NCBI RefSeq assembly: GCF_013177735.1
Contig: NZ_WOEZ01000090.1
Coordinates: forward strand, 1-59,051
From: Paraburkholderia elongata
GTDB taxonomy: Bacteria > Pseudomonadota > Gammaproteobacteria > Burkholderiales > Burkholderiaceae
Reading direction: 5' to 3'
Length of the DNA: 59,051 nt
The notes below the pieces were generated by a model, which was not told the origin of the DNA, searched no databases, and saw nothing but the letters and a program-made list of their open reading frames with translations. The translations under genes and the position numbers were made by a program. Below, piece by piece: positions 37,497 to 46,585 of this stretch (within the stretch, counting starts at the first letter, position 1; each line of letters begins with the position of its first letter).

Positions 37497-37619
37497 TGTG
37501 AAACCGGAGAGCCCGTGCCGGAGGGCGGCTAGCGGCCGACATCGCCAAAAACACCTCACTCTTTCACTGAAGGTGTAAGCGTACAATGTCCCGGAGCACG
37601 ACCGGCGGCGGAGAACAAC

Positions 37620-37886
37620 ATGTCAAATCAAGCCTCAGTTCAAGACGAATTCCTGCAGACCCTGCTCAAGGGAAAGACCCCGGCAAGCGTTTACCTGATT
37701 AACGGAATCAGACTGAGCGGCCAGGTCGCGTCGTTCGACTCATACGTAGTTCTCCTGGAGTCCCCGTCCGGCCACCAGATGGTATTCAAGCACGCAATCT
37801 CTACGGTGATGCCCAGCACAGGGGAGCGGGCGCCACGGTCGCTTCCCAATGCGGAAGACAATCGGGCGAGAACCTCGCGCGCGTAG
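37620..37886 (+). CDS. hfq: Divergent Hfq, copy 3
   Basis: Same as 3486-3752. Third intact copy; gene dosage alone would triple its expression. Confidence 0.92.
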   Translation: MSNQASVQDEFLQTLLKGKTPASVYLINGIRLSGQVASFDSYVVLLESPSGHQMVFKHAISTVMPSTGERAPRSLPNAEDNRARTSRA

Positions 37887-38262
37887 TGCACGGGTGCTAC
37901 GCGTAAGTGTGGTCCCTCGTTAAGCGAATGAGGCACGCCCCAGGTATCCGACGCACGCTATTCCGGAGCAACAGCCCGTCGCGACACGGCATCCGCCTCA
38001 AGGGGGAGCCCGACAAGCTCAATGGGTTCGCCGGCCGCCTCCGATTGCAAATTTAGCGGCTTCAATGGATGTGTGCTTGGCGGTCACCGCGCTTGAGGCG
38101 ATGGACGGTTAGCGAATTTTCGCACGGGGGCCCACGACCGACAGCGTGTGCCAGCGTCCGGGGCTGGCAGGGGATAGTCGTCCAGCTTCAGATGCTTGTG
38201 GCACATGTGCCCGTGTTGTCCATGACCTTGCCAAGAAAATGTCGGAATAAGTGTCGCAGGGC

Positions 38263-38416
38263 GTGGCGGGTATACGGGCGGCATCGGCCACCTCAAAACG
38301 TTTCTGGCGCCGCACAAGCACGCCGAGGCTTCGGTGCGGTTCGAAACCGCACTGGGCAATCAAACGCCCACGACTTCACGGTCATTCAACGCGGACGCGC
38401 GCCGCCGCTGGAACCC
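38263..38416 (+). pseudogene. IS21-type istA remnant, copy 3
   Basis: Same as 4129-4282. Confidence 0.65.
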
Positions 38417-39433
38417 TCACTTAGCGGCAGCCGCGTTGAACATTGCCCGCAGTATTTCTTTGTGCTCGGACCTCAACCGGCGAGCACTGGCGGGCAAATC
38501 AATGACGACCTTAAATTTGAGGTCACCGTTTTCTCCGGTCTTCGAATTCTTCAACCCCGCTTTTTCCATCGTGATGATTTTCCCCGCTCGGGTCATTGGC
38601 GGCACGGCGACCTTGACGTTCGCGCCGAATAACTCGACCGGGACCGAGCCGCCCAGCATGGCTGTGACAAAGTCCACCGTAAGGTCCCGGGTCAGGGTAA
38701 GGCCGTGCAGCTTGTAGGTGCGATGTGCCTGGACCTTGATGCGGCAGAAAGCCGCACCCGGTGCACCCCCATTCAGACCAGGGCCTCCGGCGCCCTTAAC
38801 ACGCAGCACCGTTCCTTCGACGACACCGGGCGGGACAGTCACCCTTATCGTCTTCTCAGTCTTGACTACGCCCTTTCCGTTGCAGTTCGGACATCGTGTC
38901 TCGTCGACCGCGCCGTAGCCACTGCACGTTCTGCAGTTGCGCCCATGGCCGTTTTTGCCGTCGCCGCCGCATGACGGACACGCGAAACGACCGGCGAGCT
39001 TGCCGTTTCCGTCACAGGTCCCGCACGGCCTCGGTGCACGCATCGTTACGTCCAAAGCGCCGCCGAAAATTACCGTTTCGAGCGGGACCGTCATCTTGCA
39101 TTCGATATCCGCACCTTGGACCGGCGGCGGTCCACGTCGCCTGTTCCATTGCGCCCGGACGGCCTCGTCAAAGGACGAGCCTGGCGACGCATTACCGGAT
39201 GAGCTAGACCGGCGTGGTGAAATCTGGAGGTCGTAAAGCTCTCGCTTGCGCGGGTCGCTCAGCACGTCGTACGCGCTCCTGATTTGCTGGAACCGCGTTT
39301 TGGCGTCGTGCGGGTTGGCCGGGTTGCGGTCCGGGTGCCAGCGCATCGCCAATCGGCGGTACGCCTTCACGATATCGTCGGCAGACGCGGTGCTCGCAAC
39401 GCCAAGCGTCTGATAATGCGTATCTGAGTTCAA
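38417..39433 (-). CDS. DnaJ-type co-chaperone, copy 3
   Basis: Same as 4283-5299. Confidence 0.93.
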   Translation of the reverse strand: MNSDTHYQTLGVASTASADDIVKAYRRLAMRWHPDRNPANPHDAKTRFQQIRSAYDVLSDPRKRELYDLQISPRRSSSSGNASPGSSFDEAVRAQWNRRRGPPPVQGADIECKMTVPLETVIFGGALDVTMRAPRPCGTCDGNGKLAGRFACPSCGGDGKNGHGRNCRTCSGYGAVDETRCPNCNGKGVVKTEKTIRVTVPPGVVEGTVLRVKGAGGPGLNGGAPGAAFCRIKVQAHRTYKLHGLTLTRDLTVDFVTAMLGGSVPVELFGANVKVAVPPMTRAGKIITMEKAGLKNSKTGENGDLKFKVVIDLPASARRLRSEHKEILRAMFNAAAAK

Positions 39434-39650
39434 CGTTTAACTGCCAGTAACGGTCCCGCAGAGTATGCCGGCGCAATTGAATGCCCATTGTACGGAATGT
39501 CACTAGCGGTTCGGGAAATCGCCCCTGGGAACGCGACGCGCTCGTCAGCCGTTCGCTCGCCGGCGCGCCGTTCCAGGGTGGTGCCAGGTCGGGCTTAGTG
39601 GGCGGTGGAACGACCGGTGCTGGTCCAGGGGCCCCGAGTTGTAGCGTACT

Positions 39651-39896
39651 TCACGGATTGGGCTGCTCCCAAGGCAACTCAGCACCATGCGCACGAATCG
39701 CTGCAATCAGCTCTGCGGCAGTAATCTCGTAGCGTATTTCGCGATGAATGCCGGGCTTCCGTTGGTCGACGTCGATGAGCAGGACGGCCTTGCCGTCTGC
39801 CGCCGCTTCCAGTCGCAAGACGCGCACGTCTTGGCCGGTCGTGTCGTCTCGCTCAGTCATCAGAATCATCGTGCCTGTCGCACCGTTGATACGCAT
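39651..39896 (-). CDS. Small unknown protein (MRINGATG), copy 3
   Basis: Same as 5517-5762. Confidence 0.6.
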   Translation of the reverse strand: MRINGATGTMILMTERDDTTGQDVRVLRLEAAADGKAVLLIDVDQRKPGIHREIRYEITAAELIAAIRAHGAELPWEQPNP

Positions 39897-40049
39897 GAAA
39901 CATCTCCCATTGCTTGCATTTCATCGGGGTTCGATTGCCCGGCCGAACATTCGTCGCGGCGTCGGCTGCACCCACCGGCCAAGTTGAGCTACGAAGCTGC
40001 CTGCGGCGGGACGTCGCAAACAGCGGATGAACCGGTAACGAGCTGCATG

Positions 40050-40298
40050 CTACAGATGCCTCGCTGTCGGATTTTCGCCTGACGTGCGGGACATGAGGAT
40101 GTCAAACGCTTCGCGCGCGTCTTTCAGTTCTTGCATCGCGACTTCGAACGCCACGAGCTCCAGCGTCGACGGCTGTCCGTCTCCATCCGAAGCAAAGTGC
40201 GGTTGAAGAGCGGCCAGCGCAGCTTGAACTGCCCGAGCAGCATTCACCACTCGTTCCAGCGCAAGTGCTTCATCAGTTGGCTTCCTTACTGTGGGCAT
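40050..40298 (-). CDS. Small helical protein (MPTVRK), copy 3
   Basis: Same as 5916-6164; last gene before the mosaic switch at 40479. Confidence 0.6.
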   Translation of the reverse strand: MPTVRKPTDEALALERVVNAARAVQAALAALQPHFASDGDGQPSTLELVAFEVAMQELKDAREAFDILMSRTSGENPTARHL

Positions 40299-40493
40299 AC
40301 GGCTCCTTGCGACAAAATAGCGCTACCGAAGGCGCCATTCCGGCCGTGCAAACCTCCAGCGACGAGAAAACGCATACCTGTATAAACACCCCGTAGTATG
40401 AGCACCGTTGCGGCTCGGCGCAGCCGCTCGGTCTGGGCGGAGCGAGCGGCGACGTCTAACCCAATCATACGGCACTTGCGTAAGCACGTATTG

Positions 40494-40712
40494 TTAGCTC
40501 CCGGTCTCAGGCGGGAACACGCGCCAGGTACCGTCATTGTGCCGGAAGAAAAAAAGCGCAACCGGGCCTTCAGGTCGCAGTGCCTCAACGCATACATAAC
40601 GTCTCCCGTTAGAGGCTGTGCGACCGAATCGGGTTACCCGAACTGGTATCGCTGAAGTTGGCGTCAGCCATTTTTCAACCAAAAAACGCAAAGAGTTTTC
40701 TGCGGTGGTCAT
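40494..40712 (-). CDS. VEKW…VFPP family protein, diverged version
   Basis: 72 residues. Differs from the 6360-6578 protein at several sites (AENSLRFLV for AEKSLHLLV, SAIPVRV for SATPVRV, FFFRHND for YFFRHDD, PPETGS for PPESRS). The changes are conservative and the frame is intact, so both versions appear to be maintained. Ribosome site AAGGAG kept. Confidence 0.65.
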   Translation of the reverse strand: MTTAENSLRFLVEKWLTPTSAIPVRVTRFGRTASNGRRYVCVEALRPEGPVALFFFRHNDGTWRVFPPETGS

Positions 40713-40948
40713 CCGCTTCTCCTTCAACCTCGTTGCCGTTGGTTCGGTCGTACCCCGTTGGACTTGGCACGACGAAGTTTCGGCCACAAGAGGTCTGGTC
40801 AATTAGCATCATTGGCAGTGGACGCAACCTAACGAAGCAACGGCGGCCACCCGCGCAACCATGCCCGCGAATTTCTGGCTCAGGCCACTGCTCCATGACG
40901 GCGTCCGAGGCGCGCTGGACGCCGCCCGTGTTCCAAAAGGCCGCGCGC

Positions 40949-40974
40949 AAAAAAAAGCGAGCAGGGGCTCGCTT
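40949..40974 (-). terminator. Terminator of the diverged phasin gene
   Basis: AGCGAGC/GCTCGCT hairpin and eight T, conserved although flanking bases differ from 6812-6838. Confidence 0.88.
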
Positions 40975-41012
40975 GAAGAATTAGACGACGGTGGCCGACG
41001 TCAAAGCCGCGG

Positions 41013-41588
41013 TTACTCCTCAGCGGCGGCGACTGGTACGACGGCCTGTCGAGTCCGCTTAGCCGAGGCCGACGACGCAGCGCTAACATTGCTTTCGGCA
41101 ATCTCAACCGCTTGCTTCGTAGCGTTTTTGGCAGCTTCATACGTCGTGCTGGCCGTTTCGCTGGCCGTCGTGATGAATGTCTTCCATGCTGCCACGGCGG
41201 TTTCGCTTCCGGCAGGTGCGTACTTCGCGAACTTGTCGACGAACTCTTGCGTCTCGCGATAGTACTGCTGGAACTGCGCTTCAGCCGCCGCCGCGAATTC
41301 ACCTTGCGTGCTGGAGATGATTTCGTACACGTTACGGCCGTACGACTGCGCTTTGTCTGTCACGGACTGCGTATAGCTGGCCTGCAGAGCGAACAAGTCC
41401 TGTGGGTCTTTGACCGAAAGCGCCTTGGCCGTGATTTCCTGATTTTCGGTGAGCGTCGATTTGACTGCTTGCAGGTTCAGCTCAACCAGTTTTTCAATGC
41501 CGCCAAAAAATGTGTTCAGGAATCCAGATATTGTTTCGAAAACGACCTTCTGCGCTGCGAAAAGTTGTTCAGGGGCGAGACTGCTCAT
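41013..41588 (-). CDS. phaP: Phasin, diverged paralogue
   Basis: 191 residues, same length as the repeat-unit phasin. Substitutions include AAQKVV for SAQKVV, GFLNTFFGG for GLLNKFFGG, DKAQSYG for DKVQSYG and ASSASAKR for ASSTSAKR. All are mild, and the start region and terminator are conserved. With phaB 800 bases away this is the complete end of the storage module. The ATG of MSSLAPEQ is chosen as for the other copy. Confidence 0.9.
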   Translation of the reverse strand: MSSLAPEQLFAAQKVVFETISGFLNTFFGGIEKLVELNLQAVKSTLTENQEITAKALSVKDPQDLFALQASYTQSVTDKAQSYGRNVYEIISSTQGEFAAAAEAQFQQYYRETQEFVDKFAKYAPAGSETAVAAWKTFITTASETASTTYEAAKNATKQAVEIAESNVSAASSASAKRTRQAVVPVAAAEE

Positions 41589-41848
41589 CACTAACTCCAT
41601 AAGGGTGGACGTGGCGAGTCTCCGGAATACCGCCGAACGGCATCACAATCGACGAGCCACAAAGTAGGAACGTTGGTGCGGTGCAGCGGAATTCATTCTA
41701 GGACCGGGTGTGCGAATGTCAATCGTTTGCTGCGTCGCGGCGATGCGCGGCGTGTACCAGAGACGCTGAATGCTCCGCTGGTATTGACGCACAGCAGTGC
41801 TCCAGGGAAAACCCGACCAACGCTTAGGGCCTTGCCTGGAGGTCACGC

Positions 41849-41998
41849 ATGCACATTTACCTGGGTGTGTGCAACGCCGCAAAAAAGGTTGCAGTCAGCC
41901 GGCCGAAGCCGTTGTGGAGCGCTGTCGAACTCGCCATGGGGCGCATCCAGCGGACCACCCGACCAAAAGCTGCGAGGTACTCACTCAATGAAGGCTAG
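41849..41998 (+). pseudogene. HTH-like ORF cut after 28 codons
   Basis: MHIYLGVCNAAKKVAV…AVEL as in 7713-8120, with GGAGG in place, then at 41934 an unrelated sequence (AMGRIQRTTRPKAARYSLNE) and stop. The HTH-like part is lost. The joint is the right-hand limit of similarity to the tandem unit. Confidence 0.7.
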
Positions 41999-42383
41999 GC
42001 ACGCATAACGACAGGTGCTGCGTGAATAAAAAGCGACCGGCGCAATTGAAAAAACATGGCATTGGGCGACGATGCCATCAGACGAACAGGAACCACTGTC
42101 GTTGCATTGGCGTTCAAGCGAATAGGAATAGGACTACGCATTAAAAAGCGTAGACTGTGCCGAGCAGATGCAGCCTGACGCGAGGGGTATGCAGGACGCA
42201 TCGATGCTTTTTTCGGGAGACGGATTGTTCTCTGCATAAAAGAATGGTGCAATCCAGGACGCGGGCGAATCGGTCCTATGGGCTGACCTGCAATTCATGA
42301 GCGGGACCGCCACGTTAATCGTTGACGCTTCATTTAAGAGCATTTTGTTTCATGAACGTAGCACAAAAGAGAGAGGGGGCAGC
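41999..42383. other. Gene-free stretch upstream of phaB
   Basis: Only short ORFs; one 23-codon rightward frame at 42168-42239 and an 85-codon leftward frame starting at a TTG, neither with a ribosome site. The phaB promoter is presumably here. Confidence 0.4.
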
Positions 42384-43124
42384 ATGGCAAAGCGAATCGC
42401 GTATGTGACCGGCGGCATGGGTGGAATTGGAACAGCAATATGTCAGCGTCTGCATATGGATGGGCTAACCGTCGTGGCCGGATGCGGACCAAACTCGCCC
42501 CGACGGGAGCGATGGTTAGCCGAGCAGTCAGAGCTTGGATTCTCCTTCACCGCCTCGGAGGGCAACGTCGGGGACTGGGAGTCGACAGAGGCCGCCCTCG
42601 CGAAGGTGAAGAAAGAGGTCGGTGACGTTGACGTGCTGGTGAACAATGCCGGCATTACTCGAGACGGCGTGTTTCGCAAAATGTCGAGAGAGAACTGGAG
42701 CGATGTCATTGACACGAACCTGACGAGCCTTTTCAATGTGACCAAACAGGTCATTGAGGCTATGGTCAGCAAAGGGTGGGGCCGGGTAATCAACATCTCG
42801 TCCGTGAACGGACAGAAAGGGCAGTTCGGCCAAACCAACTACTCAACTGCCAAGGCGGGCATTCACGGCTTCACGATGTCGCTTGCTCAGGAAGTAGCGA
42901 CAAAGGGCATCACAGTGAATACGGTTTCCCCCGGGTACATTGGGACGGATATGGTTCGTGCCGTACGTCCCGAAGTATTGGATGCAATCGTCCAGAGCAT
43001 TCCGGTCCGGCGTCTCGGAGAGGCCACTGAGATTGCGTCAATCGTCTCGTGGCTTGCGAGTGATGAAGCGGCTTTCGCGACGGGGGCGGATTTCTCGCTG
43101 AACGGTGGCTTGCACATGGGCTAA
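42384..43124 (+). CDS. phaB: Acetoacetyl-CoA reductase (NADPH), PhaB type
   Basis: 246 residues, the family length. SDR fold: TGGMGGIG (9-16) for NADP, NNAG (87-90), catalytic Ser140, Tyr153 and Lys157 in NISSVNGQKGQFGQTNYSTAK, and PGYIGTDMV. Reduces acetoacetyl-CoA to (R)-3-hydroxybutyryl-CoA, the monomer of PHB. GAGGGGG lies before the ATG; a longer frame from 42297 lacks a ribosome site. No phaA or phaC here, so it supplies monomer for a synthase encoded elsewhere. It sits with a phasin, as in lxa-type loci. Confidence 0.93.
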   Translation: MAKRIAYVTGGMGGIGTAICQRLHMDGLTVVAGCGPNSPRRERWLAEQSELGFSFTASEGNVGDWESTEAALAKVKKEVGDVDVLVNNAGITRDGVFRKMSRENWSDVIDTNLTSLFNVTKQVIEAMVSKGWGRVINISSVNGQKGQFGQTNYSTAKAGIHGFTMSLAQEVATKGITVNTVSPGYIGTDMVRAVRPEVLDAIVQSIPVRRLGEATEIASIVSWLASDEAAFATGADFSLNGGLHMG

Positions 43125-43218
43125 GAATCGCCCCGGAGCGCGAAAGGCACGGCCCGAAGGCCCGGGGTTCTAGCGCCCACAACAAGGCGCTGGAGCAATT
43201 GGGTGATGTGCGCGGACG

Positions 43219-43536
43219 ATGAAATTTCACGAAGGCGCAATGCAGGGTGGTTTCGACGTGCATCGGACATACGGCTACGAAGACTTCTCCATCGAGTTGG
43301 ACGCCGAGACCACCGACGGAATTTGCGGCGGAAAGGTTCTTTCCATGCCGGTCGGATACGTCGTCGTCCGCATCTCATCGGGCGCAAGTCCTGCAACAAT
43401 TCAGCCATTGCGCTTCGTTCGGAACAATGGGCGCCCGTTCGCTACCGAAGCCGAACCCTTGATGCGGGGCTACGGCGCCGCTCAGCGCATCATCGACGAC
43501 ATGATAGCGGCGAGCACACTGCGACCGACACGTTGA
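43219..43536 (+). CDS. Unknown protein downstream of phaB
   Basis: 105 residues; an internal Met at 43240 has GAAGG before it and may be the true start. Contains YGYEDFSIELDAETTDGICGGKV, VGYVVVRISSG and an amphipathic C-terminal helix AAQRIIDDMIAASTL. Beta-rich, cytoplasmic. Same direction as phaB, 94 bases later, possibly co-transcribed. Not recognised. Confidence 0.6.
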   Translation: MKFHEGAMQGGFDVHRTYGYEDFSIELDAETTDGICGGKVLSMPVGYVVVRISSGASPATIQPLRFVRNNGRPFATEAEPLMRGYGAAQRIIDDMIAASTLRPTR

Positions 43537-43697
43537 GAGCGCCTTCCATTTTTTGCAGAGCTCGCCTGCCACCGTAATTGTGCATTTTCACCAGCAATTG
43601 ACTCGCATCCAGCCTGCCGCACGAGCCAACTCGCCCGAACTTTCTTCCGGCGGCTGGTCTGCGTTTCAACCGGAAAATGCGGGTCAGCGCCAAACGC

Positions 43698-43790
43698 CTG
43701 CAGAACTGCAAACTGGTCAAAGCCGGCCAGTTGGCCACTCGGTCTGATGCCGTTCACGAGGAACACGTTCACAGTGCGGTGGTCTTGTCC
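43698..43790 (-). pseudogene. hfq remnant
   Basis: Leftward frame VNVFLVNGIRPSGQLAGFDQFAVL matches the Sm1 region of Hfq (compare [20 protein letters not shown] in E. coli). The N-terminal helix and the YKHAIST Sm2 motif are missing and the frame runs into unrelated residues. It is closer to standard Hfq (FDQF) than the divergent copies are, so it comes from another hfq lineage. Confidence 0.75.
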
Positions 43791-43915
43791 GTTATGAGCG
43801 TCTGCAGAAAGTCTGCCCTGTACGCACGTGCAGTCATGTTCTGAGGTCAATGCGATAGGTCCTTCGATTGTACCGGCGATACCTGAAGCCTCGAGCCAGT
43901 CCCCGAGGTGGTACG

Positions 43916-44125
43916 TTACAGCGAATCAACGGCTTGGAGTCGTGCTTGCGCAATCTCGCCGGGGTGGTGGCAATGGTATGCGTCGAACAGCTGCGAGCAT
44001 AGCTGGGCAAGTGAAGCAAGGTCTACGGCCTGCTCTGCATGCTCGACTTCGCGCGCGTTGAGTACGTCATCGAGAACCGGGGCGAGACGGCGCAGTCGCA
44101 CAAACGTGCTGGCGTCTAGTTTCAT
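43916..44125 (-). CDS. Small helical protein, MKLD family, second member
   Basis: 69 residues, MKLDASTFVRLRRLAPVLDD…FDAYHCHHPGEI, with GGAGG before the ATG. Relative of 14129-14344 and 45840-46049; its tail (LQAVDSL) is the most different. Three members in one window point to local expansion. Confidence 0.75.
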   Translation of the reverse strand: MKLDASTFVRLRRLAPVLDDVLNAREVEHAEQAVDLASLAQLCSQLFDAYHCHHPGEIAQARLQAVDSL

Positions 44126-44547
44126 GTTGAACCTCCTGTGGCCAGACTGTGCAGTTCACCGAGTCGGCCAGCACCAAGGCGATGCTCACCCTCCGTATGC
44201 CTGGCTCGTTAAAAATGTCGTTTGCATGCAACGAGTTTCATGATGTCTCTACCCGGAAGGGGTGGCAATGCAGGACCGGCATAGGTCGGCACCCCAAGTC
44301 CACAAGGCAATGTCCTTATATTGACCTTTTAAACTGACTGTGTGCTGACCGGCAGATTACGATTCTGTCATCTGCGCCTCCACGGTCACTCCTCGATGCG
44401 ACTCGCGGCTACCCGCATCGCTGCGAAAAAGTGAATGGTTAGCCTTAGTTAGTGACCAAGAGCGAGAGCTAGACCTGGCGGTGCGCGTACCCGCTTTTAA
44501 GTAGGAGACTGTGTCCTGAAATTCAGGGGGGCGCTCTACCCGTAACC
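44126..44547. other. Gene-free stretch
   Basis: Contains a short palindrome CCTGAAATTCAGG at 44515-44527 followed by G6. Its last part leads into the duplicated block that starts near 44540. No gene seen. Confidence 0.4.
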
Positions 44548-44823
44548 TCAGCTAAACGTGGCCATCGATTCTTCAATGCGCCCGAAGCCGCGGTTCTGAC
44601 GACCGAAGAGCGTCTCAGGGTCGGCACGGTCCTCTACCGGTGTTTCGCTGAGTTCGCGGAATGTCGTGACAAGGCTATGCCATGAAGCGGCCCACCTTGT
44701 CTCCCTTAAGCGGACACCAGTGGTGTCGGTAATTCGCAAGACACCAGTGTCAGGGAAGAATGTGAGCGTGACGGCTATGCCGTCTATGACGCAAGTTGCA
44801 GTGCACGATTTCGTTGCCAGCAC
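44548..44823 (-). CDS. Small unknown protein, paralogue of 9337-9612
   Basis: 91 residues from GTG with GGAGG five bases upstream. It differs from the other member at two visible positions (KS for KP near the start, FGR for FEP near the end). The upstream in-frame CTG and ATG codons are not needed. Confidence 0.65.
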   Translation of the reverse strand: MLATKSCTATCVIDGIAVTLTFFPDTGVLRITDTTGVRLRETRWAASWHSLVTTFRELSETPVEDRADPETLFGRQNRGFGRIEESMATFS

Positions 44824-45271
44824 GTTTGCCTCCAGTGAGATGTAGTCTGAACGCCGCTCGAGTGACGGGCTGGCACAACGACGCAATGAGTGTGCCTATG
44901 ACCGCACCAGTCGCCCGTCTCGCTTGTGACACAAGGGCTTCATTGCGTTGCACCGGCGGGACCCGGTAAGCGGAGGGTGGAAAGGATGCCGCAGTGTTGG
45001 GTCCCGGCTAACACCATGAATCATGGTTGCCGACGCGAAGCCAACACTTGCAATTCGCCTGTGTTGCCAGGCGTGCAAAACATCGATATCCGTTCGCCGC
45101 AGCGCAAATGTGGCAGAGCTGGTCGCCGCTGCACAGCGTCCAGACGCTGCATTGAATGTTCGTTGAACTCCAACGCGGGAGACCTATAACAGAGTGTGAT
45201 GTGCGGACCCGTCGCGGTCCCTCGACGGGAAGTCTGACTTTCATCCTGAAGACGACCGAGCACAAATGGAC
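44824..45271. other. Gene-free stretch, partly homologous to 9613-9800
   Basis: The match to the tandem unit fades near 45010. GTGTTGGG…GCTAACACC again forms a pair. ORFs on both strands have no ribosome sites. Confidence 0.4.
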
Positions 45272-45293
45272 GATGCCCGGCGAACCGGGCATC
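45272..45293 (-). terminator. Hairpin downstream of second cspA
   Basis: GATGCCCGG CGAA CCGGGCATC, as at 13561-13582. Confidence 0.75.
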
Positions 45294-45320
45294 GTGTGCT
45301 GCAGTGATGCAGATTTTCTC

Positions 45321-45524
45321 TTAGACTGGCGTGATGTTTGCGGCCTGCTTGCCTTTCGGGCCCATTTTCACGTCGAAGCTGACCTTCTGGTTTTCCTGCA
45401 ATGACTTGAAACCCTCTGCCCTGATTTCCGAGAAGTGAGCGAACAAGTCCGCACCACCATTGTCCGGCGTGATAAAGCCGAAGCCTTTCGCGTCGTTGAA
45501 CCACTTTACTGTACCTGTATCCAT
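45321..45524 (-). CDS. cspA: Cold-shock protein, second copy
   Basis: 67 residues from MDTGTVKWFND. Differences from the 13610 gene: Asp2 for Glu2, PDNGG for PDDGG and RAEGF for RATGF. RNP1 and RNP2 are intact. The leader (45525-45839) is conserved too, so both genes may respond to cold in the same way. Confidence 0.92.
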   Translation of the reverse strand: MDTGTVKWFNDAKGFGFITPDNGGADLFAHFSEIRAEGFKSLQENQKVSFDVKMGPKGKQAANITPV

Positions 45525-45839
45525 CATTCAATCCAACAAAGTGTAAAGAGCGCACCGAATTCCGTACGCCTGAATCTTGTACATATTGCAACAGCGGAAG
45601 TTACTGCCCGGCGCTCAACCACAGTGTTGAAACCGCTATCCAAGACTCCGACACCGAATTTGTATCCGATTGCGAAGTACGGGTCAATTCGGGTGGCGGT
45701 CTCGAATGTGAGGTGCAACACCTTGTCTCGTATAAAGTGTCGCGATGCAAGAAAAGACGCACTATCAGCACGCCCGATGATTCAGGACTGCGTTCCCGTT
45801 GTTTGGCAAGCCGTGTGGGGTTTGTCCAGACAAAGTATG

Positions 45840-46049
45840 TTACTGCGACTCGAGAGCGTCGAGTCGCGCTTGCGCAATCTCGCCCGGGTGTTCGCAGTGG
45901 TACGCGTCGAACAACTGTGAGCACAGCTCAGCAAGTGAAGTGAGGTCCACGGCCTGGTCTGCGTGCTCGACCTCTCCTGCGTTGAGTACGTCATCGAGAA
46001 CCGGAGCGAGACGGCGCAGTCGCACAAACATGGCGGCGTCTAGTTTCAT
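45840..46049 (-). CDS. Small helical protein, MKLD family, third member
   Basis: 69 residues, MKLDAAMFVRLRRLAP…YHCEHPGEI. Position relative to cspA is the same as for 14129-14344, so this is its direct older duplicate. AGGAGG ribosome site. Confidence 0.75.
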   Translation of the reverse strand: MKLDAAMFVRLRRLAPVLDDVLNAGEVEHADQAVDLTSLAELCSQLFDAYHCEHPGEIAQARLDALESQ

Positions 46050-46357
46050 GTTGGACCTCCTGTGGCCAGACGGCGGAGCACACCCTGAGTCGACCAGCCC
46101 CAAAGCGATGTTTCTCCTTCATTTGCCTGGCTCGTTGAATATGGCGGTTGTCGCTGCAACGAATTTCGTGGTGTCTTTCACCGGAATGCGGGCACACGAT
46201 GCAGGACCGGCATGGGCCGACAGCGCGCTAGTCCGCAAGGCCGTGTCCCAATCCTACGCTCTATCAGCTTTCCTGGCGCTAACACGCCGGTTACGGTTCC
46301 TGCTGCCTGGCGCGCCGATGTGAACTGGCCTCAGCCAACGCCCTCGCACGCACACTT

Positions 46358-46585
46358 CTAGTGCAGCCGAGAGCCTGTTTCGGGACGGGGCAGGAGGTAG
46401 ATTTCCGCCGACGAGCGGCGCGTCTCGTCGCGACGGATGTCTTTCGGTGAGGCCGACTCAGCGGCGGCTTCCTCCGCCGCCAGGCGCATCGTGTTGCGGG
46501 TGGCGACCGCTCGGAGCGTCCTGCATTCATGGGCACGCTTGATATCGGACAGCAATCGTACGAGATGTCGCGTCGTGGTTCTCAT
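46358..46585 (-). CDS. Small basic unknown protein
   Basis: 75 residues, MRTTTRHLVRLLSDIKRAHE, with GGGAGG before the ATG. Ala/Glu-rich middle (MRLAAEEAAAESASPKDIRR) and a tail AEIYLLPRP. Its counterpart in copy 1 (14673-14714) is reduced to 13 codons. Unknown function. Confidence 0.6.
   Translation of the reverse strand: MRTTTRHLVRLLSDIKRAHECRTLRAVATRNTMRLAAEEAAAESASPKDIRRDETRRSSAEIYLLPRPETGSRLH

Larger units (their letters stand above)
34135..41933. repeat. Tandem repeat copy 3, partial and mosaic
   Basis: It is the same as copy 1 (+34134) through 40478. The first difference is at 40479. From there to 41933 the match falls to roughly 95% with small indels, while gene order (small protein, terminator, phasin, HTH-like ORF start) is kept. 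The match stops inside the HTH-like ORF at 41933. The sharp change marks a recombination point between the tandem unit and an older phasin paralogue. Confidence 0.95.
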
